From Labia minor (lineage: Eukaryota; Arthropoda; Insecta; Dermaptera; Spongiphoridae): a DNA stretch of 64,000 bases. Below are positions 35,493-48,212 of this stretch, piece by piece. The position numbers and the translations under genes are program-made. The notes under the pieces were generated by a model. The model was not told where the DNA came from and made no database searches. It was given only the letters and a program-made list of their open reading frames with translations. Position 1 is the stretch's first letter. Each line of letters opens with the position of its first letter. The DNA is taken from assembly GCA_963082975.1 (NCBI GenBank), contig OY720350.1, forward strand, positions 44,594,734 through 44,658,733. The letters run 5' to 3'.

Positions 35493-38400
35493 ATGGATTT
35501 TCATGCAAATTTTAAATATTCTCATTATTTTTACAAATTGATGGGCTTAAATCATATCGTAATTGATGGTGAACCATTTAAACGAAAAATCCGCGTTTCT
35601 TTAAAATCCAGTTTTATACCATTATTAATTATATTTATCCCTGTAATAGTAAATTATATAATATTTGATGATATTAATATGAAAAGTTCTCTTTTAGTAA
35701 ATTATATTTTAGAAACATTTGCAAAAGTATTTATTTTAAAATTTTATTTAAATTTATTTGTTCTTGGATTAAAATTTCTCTTTTTTCAGTTTAACGAACC
35801 AGCCATGAGTTATATTTTTGTTTTACTAAATATTTGGAAGCGTAATGAATATTTGGAAATTATTATTGGAATGAATGAAATTGGAATGCCTAAAAATTGG
35901 AAACAGCATAGAATTTATTCTTATCTTTTTTTATTTTTTACAATTATTTACTATTTTTTTAAAACAACTCTCATTTTTTATTGGGAATATTCTAAAAGTG
36001 TATGAATTTCCTTACTTAAAATGACTACTTATAAATTAATTTTTTTTTATTTATTAAAAATCTATAAATATTTTTATTGATATTCAGAAAGATTGCGTTA
36101 GTTGTACCTCTTAAAAAAATGTACAATAAAATACACTTCTAAACAGATAGAAATTTTTTGCAAAAAATCAAAGCACAATGTTGGTATGCCGTACCTTTTC
36201 TTAAATTGAAAAATACAAGTATTATATATTCTACCAAAAATACAATAAAATGATTCCATTTTCCCGTTACAGATCAATCACTTCAATATATTTTGCGCAA
36301 GTATTAAGCTCGTTTAAACAATTCAAAACTTGTTTATAATCCATTTTCACTAATTTTTTATATTCTATAAAATAGTTATTAAAATGAGGGTTTGTCATTC
36401 ATAATAGAATAATACTATTTATTTCCCATAATTTTCCGAAGAAATTTGATTCCGTCTTACCAGCTACGACTTAGGAACCTGATCCAGTTTTGACTTAGAA
36501 ATTTTTATTTTTCGAGGTATAGAACTTTAAGTTGGCATTATTGTTCAAGATTTAACAGCTGTCAAGTGATTTATTCTCTATTCATCATGAATAGACTCAC
36601 GCCTGAACAAATAGTGCAATTTTATTTCGAAAATAATGGTTATGTGCGAAATACGTATCGTGCACTACGTCCATTTTATCGTCGACAAAATCATCCATCA
36701 GAGCAGTTAATTCGATAAACCATGGAACGTTTTCGCGCCACGTTTACTCTTATTGATAACTCGAATCCCCAGAGACGCCGTAAGGTGCTATTGCTACTGT
36801 AGAGCGTAGCATTGAGGAAGACCCGAATGAGTAGAGAGCCATGATTACTAACTTTTTCTTTCCTGAATTGAACTACCATGATGTCCAGGAGCTGTGGTTC
36901 CAACAAGACGGCGCAACATGTCACACAGCTCGTGCCACAATCGATTTATTGAAAGACCGACGTTTGGTGACCGCCTAATTTCACGTTTTGGACCTGTGAA
37001 TTGGCCTCCAAGATCTTGTGATTTAACACCACTAGACTACTTTCTGTGGGGCTATGTAAAGTCATTGGTCTATGCGGATAAGCCACAAACGCTTGACCAT
37101 TTGGAAGACAACATTCGCCGTGTTATTGCCGATATACGGCCACAAATGTTGGAAAAAGTTATCGAAAATTGGACGTCCAGATTGGACTACATCCGAGCCA
37201 GCCGTGGCGGTCATATGCCAGAAATCATATATAAAATGTCATGCCACAAGATTATCTTTCGTATAAATAAAATTCATGCCAATCGAATAATCCATCGTTG
37301 TTTTATTGCAATTTAAAGTTCTATACCTCTAAAAGAAACACCCTTTACTATACTATCATGACATTAGATGCCATTTTTTGAATTGTTTTTTGTTATGTCA
37401 GTTGTATATCTTAGGATAACATTCGGGTGACGCAAATTTTCTCTAATAATGAAACATTTTTATAGTCGAAAATTAAATAAGTTATTTCTTTAGTGATCTA
37501 ATATTATAAATTCCTATACAAAGAAACAATTAATTTATGTTTTAATCTTAAACCTGGTAGTTTAAAATTAATATGAAGTATACATTCAGATGTATACTTT
37601 TTCAAATTTATTCTTTATAGATACTTGAGTATAATTTTAGGTCTCCAGTGTAATATTCAGCTTAACATGGCAGTTATCAGAATTGATAATTTTTACAGAA
37701 TTTAATAATTTTTATAATAAGGTTTTCTATTTGCGTTTGCATCTCAAAGAATTAAATGAAAATTTAGAAATTAGTAAAAATCTATTAAAATCAATTGATC
37801 TGGTAATATTCTTTATGATTAATAAATCGATATAAATAAACGAAAAGAAAAATTAAATATATGAATCTTTTTAGATGAAATATAATAATCAAAATTTAAA
37901 AATGTGGAAAATTGTTTCAAAATTGAACTCATTCCTTGGACCTAAACTGATTCTCTTTTCTGGGCAGGTTTTTGAACGTTTAATATTTTCTTTATATATT
38001 ATTTTTATCAAGTCAACTGATCACCATAAAACAGATACTATTATTGGTTTATCAATATGGTCATCATATGCTCTAAGTGTTATTGTTCTGCATATATGTA
38101 ACTGTCAACAGTGCATTAATGAAGTAAGAAAATTGTTATTTTATTTTAATAATAATCTCAGAATAACAAATAAACCTATCAAAATTTGAGACAAGGATAA
38201 AAAATGAAATATTTTTATTGATATATTTAAAATTTGAGTTATTGTTATTGATTTTGAATTTAATTTAAAAAAATAATTTAAATAATAATTTTAAATTAAA
38301 ATATTATTAAAATTTGAATATAAAAACAATTATTATTTGAGATATTTCTTTAGACATGTTTTATGGGGTAATTACATTTATTTTCTATGATATTATCAAA

Positions 38401-39178
38401 TTTACAGAATTGTGCTCAAAAACTGTATTCTTAATGTATCTGTTCCAAAAATAAAATTTGAAAATATGTAATCACTTAATTTACCTAGCTCTTGTTAATG
38501 ATATTAATTATACTTATATTTTTTAGACACAATGTAAAAAGAAAATTATTATTTTTTTTTTTTGTAATTTAAAAATATTATTTGTTTTATTTATTTTTAA
38601 ATAAATCTGTAAATTTTTATTTTACATTTTTTATAAATGCAGTATAAAAAAGTAATTAAAAAGTAAGATATAATTTATCTCCTAAAATAGTATATAATAA
38701 TTAAATATTCAAAAGTATGTACATTGATTATTAAAAATAATTTAAATTGTATGATTATTAAAGGAGATTTATTATTCAAAGAAATGTAATACTAATTTAA
38801 TATATATTTCAGGCTAAAAGAACAATAATAATTGTTGATGAATTGTCTATTAATGCAAAGGGGCATTACTTAGATCAAGTAACATATTTATGTATTTAAA
38901 AAAATAGATATTTGAAATTTCACCATAATTGTATAATATTATTCTAAATTTCAGTTGATATTATTTTCAAATCATTTACAAAATCGCGATTTTAGTTTTA
39001 CTGCTTGGAATTTATTTCCATTTGATTCCAAATTATTATTTATGGTAATTAAACATTTTAAACAATTTACCCTATATAATTATAATTCTATTTTTTTCGT
39101 TTCTAGATGTTTAGTGGAATAGCAAGTTATTTAATAATTCTCTACCAATTTAACAATGTTGGGCAATCAACAAAATAA
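35493..39178 (+). CDS. Gr-7, gustatory receptor, 7 exons, 360 aa, intact, with a readable first intron
   Basis: Exons: 35493-35726, 35790-35999, 37641-37802, 37875-38123, 38813-38878, 38955-39044, 39107-39178; GT/AG, phase 0. Predicted hydrophobic segments lie at about residues 41-60, 83-97, 128-146, 150-170, 220-243, 252-274 and 339-352, consistent with an insect Gr/Or channel (inverted seven-helix topology, known for the family). Exon 2 reads LNIWKRNEYLEIIIGMNEIG, exon 4 ends NCQQCINE, exon 5 VDELSINAKGHYLDQ, and exon 7 ASYLIILYQF, where Ala replaces the usual Thr/Ser. Intron 1 is 63 nt and has no stop in frame, so unspliced RNA would add 21 hydrophobic residues. I treat it as an intron because its length and sites match intron 1 in all relatives. 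An AATAAATAAA signal follows 83 bp after the stop. Intron 2 contains a DNA-transposon relic. Confidence 0.87.
36500..37345 (+). mobile_element. Tc1/mariner-superfamily transposon, internally deleted (intron 2 of Gr-7)
   Basis: The inverted ends share ggtatagaactttaa (about 36516 and 37310-37328, inverted). After the left end the frame from 36588 reads MNRLTPEQIVQFYFENNGYV, a helix-turn-helix leader, broken by stops near 36715 and 36800. From 36894 the catalytic half remains: FQQDGATCHTA, then FGPVNWPPRSCDLTPLDYFL with WGYVKSLVYADKP and RLDYIRASRGGHMPEIIY. These fit the DDE domain of this group, including QDGAxxH and the third Asp in LTPLDYF. A frame change separates TARATIDLLK from FGDRL. The middle of the transposase, including the first catalytic Asp, is missing. 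Confidence 0.8.
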
Positions 39179-40119
39179 TTTAATAAAATGTTTTATGTAT
39201 TGTACAATTAAAAACATGACTATTAAATTTATATTATATTCTATAATAATATTAATATGAAATAAATAAAAAGCTACAAAAATAAATGTTAAACAACCTT
39301 TTCCTTTTATTATTTATTTATTTATGTTGATCATTATTAATTTTCTTTTTGTTTTTACCTGCATTTATTAATACAATGAATTAATATATATATATATTAG
39401 TAATTATTTTTTATTTAAAATTGCTTCGAAAATTTATATATGTATTTAATTCTGATTAAATTATTTTCATAAAGAAGTAAGATATTTCTTAAAATATTAT
39501 TCAATGTAATATTATTTAGATACAGAATTATTAATTATTTAATTAAAATGAATAAACTAACACAAATAAGGATTATTTAAATTTAAAATCATTGATGATT
39601 TCTAAAAATGTTTTTGGTTTTATAAAATACTAAAAAAAATTCCTATTTTTTAAAAACAGAAATTAATTGTATTTAGAAAAAGTTCCGTTACAAATTAAAT
39701 AATATTTCGAATGAATCTTATGTAGGTTTATACATTTCCAACTAGTTTCTATATTTTTATAAATATCTATCTATTCGCTATATATATATATATATATATA
39801 TATATAGGAGGGTTATAGAGGGTTATTGATTATATTTGATCAATTAAGAAATAATTTATTTAATTATTAAATTTTCATTATTTAATATTTTAAGTTTTTT
39901 TTAATTAGTTAATTTATTAGACTTATGGTCTAGAATCGATATAAATATTTAAAAAATGAATGACATAACCATTTAAGGAAAAATGTGTAGAACAAGTTAG
40001 ATTAAATGTTAACTGATAATTACTTATATTATAATGAATGATAAAATAACTTTGTTTTTATAATTATTAAATTTTTGAGATTTATAAATTAAGAATAATT
40101 TTTAATTTATTAATAAAAA
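39179..40119. other. Gr-7/Gr-8 intergenic spacer
   Basis: AT-rich sequence with an (AT)n tract at about 39780-39806 and no gene or recognisable insert. The Gr-8 upstream motif lies near its end at 39990. Confidence 0.5.
39990..40006 (+). promoter_or_regulatory. Candidate shared upstream element of Gr-8
   Basis: gaacaagttagattaaa, about 115 bp before the ATG. It shares the AACAAG..AGATTAA core with the copies before Gr-4, Gr-7 and Gr-11. Confidence 0.3.
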
Positions 40120-43100
40120 ATGGATTTTCATGCTAATTATAAATATTCTCATTATTTTAATAAATTAATCGGTTTAAATCATCTTGTGATTGATGGTGAA
40201 CCATTTCAACGAAAAATACGAGTGTCTTTAAAATTCAGTTTGATACCATTACTTTTTGTTTTTGTTCCTTCGATCGTATTATTTATAAGATTTGATAATT
40301 TTAATATAAAAAAATCTCCTGTTTGGACAAATTATATTGTAGACATATTTTCAACTGTATGTATTTTTAAAATTTATTTTAATTTCTTTGTTCTTGGTTT
40401 AAAATTTCTCTTTTTTTGCAGGTCAACGAACCAATTATAAGTATTTGTTTTATTTTAATAAATATTTGGAAGCGTTATGAATATTCGGAAATCATTGTTG
40501 GAATGAATGAAATTGGAATGCCTAAAAATTGGAAACAGTATAGAATTTATTCTTATCTTTTTTTGTTTTTTACAATTATATTCGCCACTTTGGAAACAAT
40601 TTTCATGCTATATACAGAATATAATTATTTTTCAAGTGTATGAAATTTCTTTATTAATTAATTTTTAATACTAATTATTAATGGTGAAACGTTTTAGTAT
40701 TATAAGTTCATCTATATCTATATATCTATATATATATATAAAAGGCAATGTCTGTGTGTCTGTATGTGTGTCTGTGTGTCTGTCAAATACTCAAAAACTA
40801 CCCGTCCGATTACGGTGAAACTTTCAGGGATTGTTGTGGGCATCCCAGGGAAGGTTTTAATCTATATATATAAAAGGGAATGTCTGTGTGTCTGTCTGTG
40901 TTATTGTTTTGTGTTTTGTACATATATATATGTAAAATAAAGAACAAACAGAAATAAGAAAATAAATTTTAATTAATATAATTTATAAAAAAAAATAATG
41001 TTCATAAACTTAGAATATTAATTATTTAATTAATTAAAATCTACTTAAATAAATGCAAAGAGCTACAAATATATTAGTAAATATATAAATAATAATATGA
41101 AATAGTCAATAAATCTTACTTATTATACTAGGAAAATTTGTTCTTGCTTAAATTAAAATATATTTTCCAAGAAAACAAATATATATCTTATCTACTTATA
41201 CTGATTAAAACAAAATGGATGAAAACCTTTTACATACAGACTTTCAACCAAATACCATGTATCACACGGGGGTACAGGGGGAGGAGCCCCCGTCTAGGTG
41301 TGAAGAGCGCCTGGAAGGCGCTCGGAGCAGCTAGTAAATAATATGAATCAAACATTCAGATTATTTTTTTTCTAATTTAATCTAATTTGGAAATTATAAT
41401 TTTAGTTTTCCATGGTAATATTCAATTTAACATGGCAGTTAACAGAATGGATAATTTTTGCAGAATTAAATAATTTTTATACTAAGGTTTTCTATTTACG
41501 TTTGCATTTCAAAGAATTAAATGAAAATTTAGAAAATAGTAAATATTTATTAGAGAAAATTGATCCGGTAATAATTCATTTAATAATAATGTAATATTGT
41601 ATTTTAAAATAATAATACAAATTTATTTATTTTTTTTTTCAGATGAAATATAATAATATTAATTTAAAATTGTGGAAAATTGTTTCAAAATTGAACTCTT
41701 TTCAGGGACCTAAACTTGTCCTCTTTTCTGGACAGGTTTTTGTACGTATAATATTTTGTTTGTATGATCTTTTAATTAAGACAACTTATCGTCCTACACT
41801 TTTTATTGCTGGCTTATTAATTTGGGCTTCTTATGCCCTTATATCTATTCTCCTGCAAATATATAACTGTCAAAATTGCAAAAATGAAGTAAGACACTTT
41901 TATTCTTTATAATGAAATATTGATACTTTTTGTTTGTTTAGTCACCAAATATATTTCTTCAAAAACATGTTTATCGACAATAATTAATAAATAAATACAT
42001 AATATAACAATGTTCTAATAAGGAAATTAAATATGATCCATATTGAAATTAGTTAAAATTGTAATTAATAAATAAAATGATTACAATATCAGTAAATATA
42101 CCTATAAATAATTTAAATTAATTCGACAAAAAATGAAACATCGTAATTTGTCCAACAAACTCCGATTATGATTATTTTTTAAATTCATTTTGATTTGTTT
42201 ATAAAAATTTATAAAAAATATAAAGTTCGTAATTTTTTGACTGAAACCCAGGTTTTTTGATAAAAAATTAAATTAATATGTATATATTTTTTAGATAATT
42301 ACTATTTTTTAATATTATGTATTATATAATTAGTAATTGTTATAAAATAATACCTCCGAGGTCACCTATGACCTGGGATGAACCTGAATATTGCATTGTC
42401 ATCGGAGTTACATATGTATGCAAAATTTCAGTTCATTCGAACATTGGGAAGGGGGTTAATTTCATCCAGCAAGATTTGACGACAGGACGCGGTGTGAAAC
42501 TGAATAAAATCGTGTAAAAACATTATAGTTTAAGTAAATAAATTAATAATTTAAATTAATTCGACAAAAAAATGAAACATCACTATTTGTCCCACAAACT
42601 CCGATGATGATTGTTTTTTAAATTCATTTTGATTTGTTTATAAAAATTCGAACAATTTTTAATTTAATCTATTTTTTCAGTCTAAAAGAACCATTTTAAT
42701 CGTTGATGAATTGTCTATTACTGCAAAAGGACCTTATTTAGATCAAGTAATATATTTATATAGTTGAAAAAAATAGTTATTTCAAAAATCACCTTTATTG
42801 GATTATTTTACATTTCAGTTGAAATTATTTTCAAATCATTTACAACACCGTGATTTAAGTTTTACTGCTTGGAATTTTTTTCCATTTGATGCCAAGTTAT
42901 TATTTATGGTAAACCCCCAACACATAAATATATAATATTCTACACCATTCATTAAATATATATACATGTATATATATATTTATTTATTTATTTATTTGTA
43001 AAGTAGAATTTATTTACGTATCTTTTGTTTATAATTAAATTTAATCAATATACTAAATAAAATAAACCTCCTTATATATAAATAAGTATTATATTGCATA

Positions 43101-43213
43101 TAAATATATATAATATTAATTATAATTTTTTATGATTGTAGATTTTTAGCACGATTGCTAATTATTTAATCATCCTGTATCAATTTTCTAAAGTAGGACA
43201 ATCATCAGAGTAA
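40120..43213 (+). CDS. Gr-8, gustatory receptor, 7 exons, 362 aa, intact
   Basis: Exons: 40120-40356, 40422-40637, 41406-41567, 41643-41888, 42681-42746, 42819-42908, 43142-43213; GT/AG, phase 0. Residues 1-15 read MDFHANYKYSHYFNK. Exon 2 reads INIWKRYEYSEIIVGMNEIG, exon 3 AELNNFYTKVFYLRLHFKEL. Exon 4 ends NCQNCKNE, where Lys replaces Ile, and this variant is shared only with Gr-11. Exon 5 is SKRTILIVDELSITAKGPYL. Exon 7 reads ANYLIILYQF with tail SKVGQSSE, so the Thr/Ser of the family signature is Asn in this pair. Gr-8 and Gr-11 are nearly identical from exon 3 to about 230 bp past the stop, a recent duplication. Intron 2 holds a Helitron absent from Gr-11. Intron 4 carries a duplicated 100-bp block (42112 and 42541) absent from Gr-11. 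Confidence 0.88.
40711..41334 (+). mobile_element. Helitron (non-autonomous) with two 5' ends, intron 2 of Gr-8
   Basis: Begins tctatatctatatatctata followed by aaaggcaatgtctgtgtg, and a second 5' end follows at 40861 (tctatatatataaaagggaa). It ends with the hairpin gagcgcctggaaggcgctc and then ggagcagCTAG at 41334, directly before T. The corresponding place in Gr-11 (about 52630) is uninterrupted: ataaatttataaataatatg against ataagttca|...|taaataatatg here. This is the A^T insertion preference known for Helitrons. No Rep/helicase frame is present. Confidence 0.85.
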
Positions 43214-43718
43214 TTTAGAAAAATATTTACAATGGCTTTTGAATGACAGTTTAAATTAATTAATTAATATTATTAATTAATTAAACGCATTCGAGCCTTA
43301 TACTAGTAAAATTATAACAAATCTAAGTATATTATTATATATAATATTGTAATGTATATTATTATAACATAAATTAAGCGAATATTAAAATTACAGTTTA
43401 TTATTTATTTATTTTTTAATTTCTTTTCGATTATTATTATCCTTTATTCTTTTTAATTGTACTTCAAGTCAGCTGTTTTCAATTCTTATCAAGATGTGTC
43501 GTGCCTCGCCTCCTCATTTTTTTAACAAATATTATAATATAAACATATTTAAAATAAGTTTTATTTTGAAACTTCTATTCTACTGAATTATTGTACAATA
43601 GTTCTATTAATTTTTTTTCTTGTTAATTGTGGTGGAAGAAATACATTATCTTCATTGTCAATAAATGGATACAGTACTCATAAAAACTTAGAGAAATCAA
43701 AATGTTTGAAATAATTTG

Positions 43719-44090
43719 AATAAGTTGACCTGTGGCCAGGTCCGAACCGACCGACGGTTTGAAGTAAATTAATTTCCAGCTACAGAAACAATTTCAAATA
43801 TAATTTTAATACATCTTTTAATGTAATAAAAAACAGATATAAATTTAACATAAATAGTTTTAATTTTATTTTATTTATAATATCTATGTAGGACCAGACT
43901 TTGACGTCATGAATGGCTGGATGACGTCATATAATTTTAAATTAAGAAAAAACTAATAGAGATGATTTTTCTCGAGGATAAAACCAATACAAAGTGCATG
44001 ATTCGTGGTGAAATTTAAAAAATCTCCTCATGTGAAATTTGGTGTAAAAATAACCCTTCCCTTCCTATCGTCGATCGGTAAAAATGCAGT
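43719..44090 (+). repeat. Repeat family R2 copy (Gr-8/Gr-9 spacer)
   Basis: Begins aataagttgacctgtggcca and runs through gaatggctggatgacgtcat and gtgcatgattcgtggtgaaa to ctatcgtcgatcggtaaaaa. The (GGAC)n part found in the copies at 24211 and 45751 is missing. The remainder of 43214-44539 is AT-rich. Its first 230 bp continue the Gr-8/Gr-11 duplication. Confidence 0.7.
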
Positions 44091-44539
44091 ATTAAAATTA
44101 ATCTATTTATACATAGAATAAAAAAAATGAAGTTCTAATTAAAATTTTTTGGCCACCTTCGTAAGCATTTGTACCGCCCTAAGAAGACATTTTAGAGAAA
44201 TTTAACATTTTCCGAAAAATATTTTTGTCCAATTAATATAGGTATAGCTTAATTAATTATTAAATTTTTCATTATTAGATATTTGAATATATTTTTCTAT
44301 ATGTCAATTCATTTATTTAGAAATCAATAATAATTAAAATACTTTATTATTAATTAATTATGGTCGATAAATTCAAAAAGAAAATATTTCTTTTCTTAAC
44401 GTCTAATTTAGTGTATTAAATGTTTTTATTATATCTTCGATAAAAGCGAATTGTCTTTTAAATTACATATTGAATATAACATAATAATTAAATACAGTGA
44501 TTCTATTTTTATAGTGAAAATTAATTTTTATCAATTACA

Positions 44540-47224
44540 ATGGATTTTCATTCAAATTTTAAATTTTCTCATTATTTTAACAAATTGATTGGATTAAATC
44601 ATATCGTGATTGATGGTGAACCATTTCAACGTAAAATACGAGTTTCTCTAAAATCCAGTTGTATATCAATAATTTATATTTTTGTTATTCAAATCACTAT
44701 AATTTATTTTTTATTTAAATATGATAACCTAGACAAAAAAGTTTGGGCGAATTATCTTATGGAATCCTTTGAAAAGGTATTGAAGTATTTATTTATGATT
44801 ATTTCCTTTATTTATTTTTACTTATTTTTAAATTAATATTTTTTTTTTTGTAGTTTAATGAACCACTAATAAGTTTTGTATTTATTATAATTAATATATG
44901 GAAACGGAATGAATATTTGGAAATAATTATTGGAATGAATGAAATTGGAATGCCTGAAAAATGGAAGCAGTATAAAATTTATCCATATCTTTATTTCTTT
45001 GCTAGAATTATATTCACCATTTATGAATTAATATTTCTTTCATTTACAAAAAACGAGTATTTTAGAAATGTATATTTTTTGTTTATTTATTTAAATAATT
45101 AATATTAATAATTGTAAAAAATTTTCATAGATTGAATAATTCTGAAACCATTATAAATTAAAAAAATCTTCCAATCATTTAAATATTTACAATTTTTAGA
45201 TCTTCTTTATAACAGTCAATTTATCATGGCAGATCACAGAATGGATAATTTTTGCAGAATTAAATAATATTTTTATAAAGATATTCTACTTGCGTTTACA
45301 TTTCAAAGAATTAAATGAAAATTTAGAAAATAGTAAACATTCATCAAAGACAATTGATGTGGTAATAATTCATTTTAATATTTTATATAGATTTTTTTTT
45401 TGAAATCATCATGATTGCTCAAATATAGAAAAAAAATTTCTATTTGTTTTTAGATGAAGTTTAATAATCATAATTTAAAATTGTGGAAAATTGTTTCAAA
45501 ATTAAACTCCTATCTGGGGCTAAAATATGTACTTTTTTCTGGTCAAATTTTTATTAGTTTAATATATTGTTTATATATTTTATTTATCAATCCAAAAAGC
45601 TGGATTAGTACCAATATTTATGGAATAATTCTTGGCCTTGTCTATTATGTTATTGTAATTGTTCTGCATATTTCGAACAGTCAACGGTGCATCAATGAAG
45701 TATGAGAATTTTTATTTTATAACGCTATATTGATATAAAAAATATATATAAATAAGTTGACCTGTGGCCAGGTCTGAACCGACCGACGGTTTGAAATAAA
45801 TTAATTTCCAGCTACAGAAACAATTTCAAATAATTTTAATATACCTATTAATGTAATAAAAAACAGATATGGATACATAAATAATAAATATAAACATTTT
45901 TAATTTTATTTTATTTATAATATATATGTAAGAGACCAGGTTGTGAGGTCATGAATAACTGGATGACGTCATATAATTTTAAATTAAGAAAAAACTAATA
46001 AAGATGATTTTTCTCGAGAATAAAACCAATACAATGTGCATGATTCGTGGTGATATGTTAAAAATCTCCTCATGTGAAATTTGGTGTGAAAATAACTATC
46101 GTCGATCGCTAATATTAAAAATTCCCGTTTCCGGATTTTCACCAAAAGTTGATCAATTCATCGTACTGATGCATTAAGTAAATATACCAAATTTCATCAA
46201 AATCCGTTGAGCCGTTCAGACTGTACATATCTATACGGACGGACGGACAGACATCATTCTAAAAATACTTTTTTCTGTTAAGAAAATGCATGATTCGTAG
46301 AGATATGTAAAAATCTCCACATGTGAAATTTGGTGTGATAACAATACCTCCCTTACTATCGTCGGTCGGTAAAAATAATTGAATTAATTTGAAATCATAA
46401 TTTTATTTATAAAATGAATTATTTAATGCCTTAAATTAATTAAAATAAATCTTAATAGGTAAGTTAGTTTTTACCTATCGACGATAGGAAGGGAAGGTAT
46501 TGTTTTCACACCAAATTTCACAGGTAGAGATTTTTACAATTCTCCATGAATCTTGTATTTTGTTATCAGAAAAAATCTGGAGTGTCACTCCATTCGACTA
46601 TCTAGCAAATTTGGATTGGATTAATTAACATATTATTTAACATATATATTTAAATTAAATTTAATTAATTAAATTATAAATTAAAATTAATAAATAATAT
46701 TTATTAAACCAGTGCGTGTTTGGCTCCACGTAACGTGCTGGTGCGTAATTGCCAAGTGTTAAAACATTAATTCCGGTACTTTCAGCGATACAGTCAAGCT
46801 GAAATTCTATATATAGAAGTTTTATACAATTTTTAATCATGTGAAAAACTATCAAACATATATATTTATTTTTAAGGTCAGTTTAGAGGGAAAATCAGCT
46901 TGAGTGTATCCACTCGACTATCTCGCAAATTTAATTAGAAATTCAAGTTTTTTTCTATATTTGAAAATTAATTAAAATGCTATTCTATCCGATAATTAAT
47001 TTATCATATTTCTTATTCTATACAGTCGGTCCTTTTAGTTCTGAGTTCCGGGATTTTTGCGAAGTGTGCGTTCAATAATAACAGAAATCGATTCCTATTT
47101 ATAAGTACTTTGTGATCATTACTTGCTCAAAAGTTGATAGTTGATAGAAAACTACGAATTTTGAATAATGCCCGTATACCAAATTTCATATTTCTAGCTC
47201 AAACCGTTTTTGCGTAATCTTGTC

Positions 47225-47256
<32 letters not shown>

Positions 47257-48212
47257 CAGACATTTTTCTCAACCATAGGGAAAATGATTCAGGAACCTTT
47301 AAAACGTATAAAAACATCAAAATTTCGACATTGAAAATTTTCGTGATCGCAATACTGGCGAGATAGTAAAAAGTATTTTTAGCATGATGTCTGTCCGTTT
47401 GTCCGTCCGTCCGTCCGTCCGTCCGTTGTGAGTCCGTAAAGACGTGTTCAGCTTGACCGGCTCAACAGATTTTGACAAAATTCGTTATATGTTATTTACT
47501 TAAAAGCATCAGTAGCATGAATTCATCAACTTTTGGTGTATATCCGCAACCGGGAGTGGTAGTATACAAAGTGTTAATTTTATATTCATTGTCAGAAAAA
47601 ATTTCACTTAAAATATAGTAGTAATTAATAATTGAGTAATTAAACTAAAAATAAAAACCAAGATAATATAATTTAGTCATCTTAATTCAACTATTAAAAA
47701 TATTTTTTTTTTACTTTCTATAAGTATATATAGATAATGTTGTTTGGAAATTAATTTATTTCAAATAGGTTTTGTGCCTGGCCACAGCTAATTTCTTAAA
47801 ATTTTATTTCAATATTTTTTCAGGCTAAAACTACAATAACTATCGTTGATGAATTGTCTATCAATGCAAAAGGATCATACCTAGATCAAGTATAATATTT
47901 ATATTTAATTGACCTAAATTATAAAAGTTATATTGGACTAAAATTAAATTTCTCTTATGTTCTTTATATTTTAGTTGAAATTATTTTCGATTCATTTACA
48001 ACATCGTGATTTTAGATTTACAGCTTGTAATATGTTTTCATTTGACTCCAAATTATTATTTATGGTAAACTTAATATAATTCTTCTTTCTACATTCATAT
48101 ATTCTATAAATATTAGTTTAAGTTATTTTAATTACTTTTGTAGATGTTCGGCACAATTTCAAGTTATATAATAATTCTCTATCAATTTAACAATATTGGA
48201 AAACCATCATAG
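44540..48212 (+). CDS. Gr-9, gustatory receptor, 7 exons, 361 aa, intact
   Basis: Exons: 44540-44776, 44854-45069, 45200-45361, 45454-45699, 47824-47889, 47975-48064, 48144-48212; phase 0, with GTATGA as donor of intron 4. Residues 1-15 read MDFHSNFKFSHYFNK. Exon 2 reads INIWKRNEYLEIIIGMNEIG. Exon 3 ends TIDV instead of TIDP. Exon 4 ends NSQRCINE: the first Cys of the NCQxC pair is lost. Exon 6 reads ACNMFSFDSKLLFM, replacing the usual AWNLFPFD, and exon 7 SSYIIILYQF. The odd exon-6 form is shared with Gr-13 as part of an almost identical 370-bp stretch. Intron 4 (2.1 kb) holds repeats R2 and R3. The AATAAATAAATAAA at 48259 is a likely polyadenylation signal. The join across intron 4 is inferred from order and frame. 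Confidence 0.8.
45751..46375 (+). repeat. Repeat family R2, long copy (intron 4 of Gr-9)
   Basis: Starts aataagttgacctgtggcca and ends ctatcgtcggtcggtaaaaa. It contains the ccaaatttcatcaaaatccg and (GGACGGACAGAC) portions. It lies directly after exon 4. Confidence 0.7.
46571..47372 (+). repeat. Repeat family R3, nested or rearranged copies (intron 4 of Gr-9)
   Basis: ctggagtgtcactccattcg at 46575 starts one copy. A second start, cttgagtgtatccactcgac, lies at 46902, and the 3' portion (ttgaataatgcccgtatacc, aacctttaaaacgtataaaa) at 47160-47340. A reversed R2 fragment follows at about 47373-47575 (tgtccgtccgtccgtccgtc, catcaacttttggtgtatat), and a short reversed piece lies at 46478-46560. Confidence 0.6.

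Noticed and set aside
35493-36005. A single-exon 170-aa protein at Gr-7
   Set aside because: It is exon 1, a 63-nt open intron and exon 2; the splice sites and the remaining five exons fit the family model.
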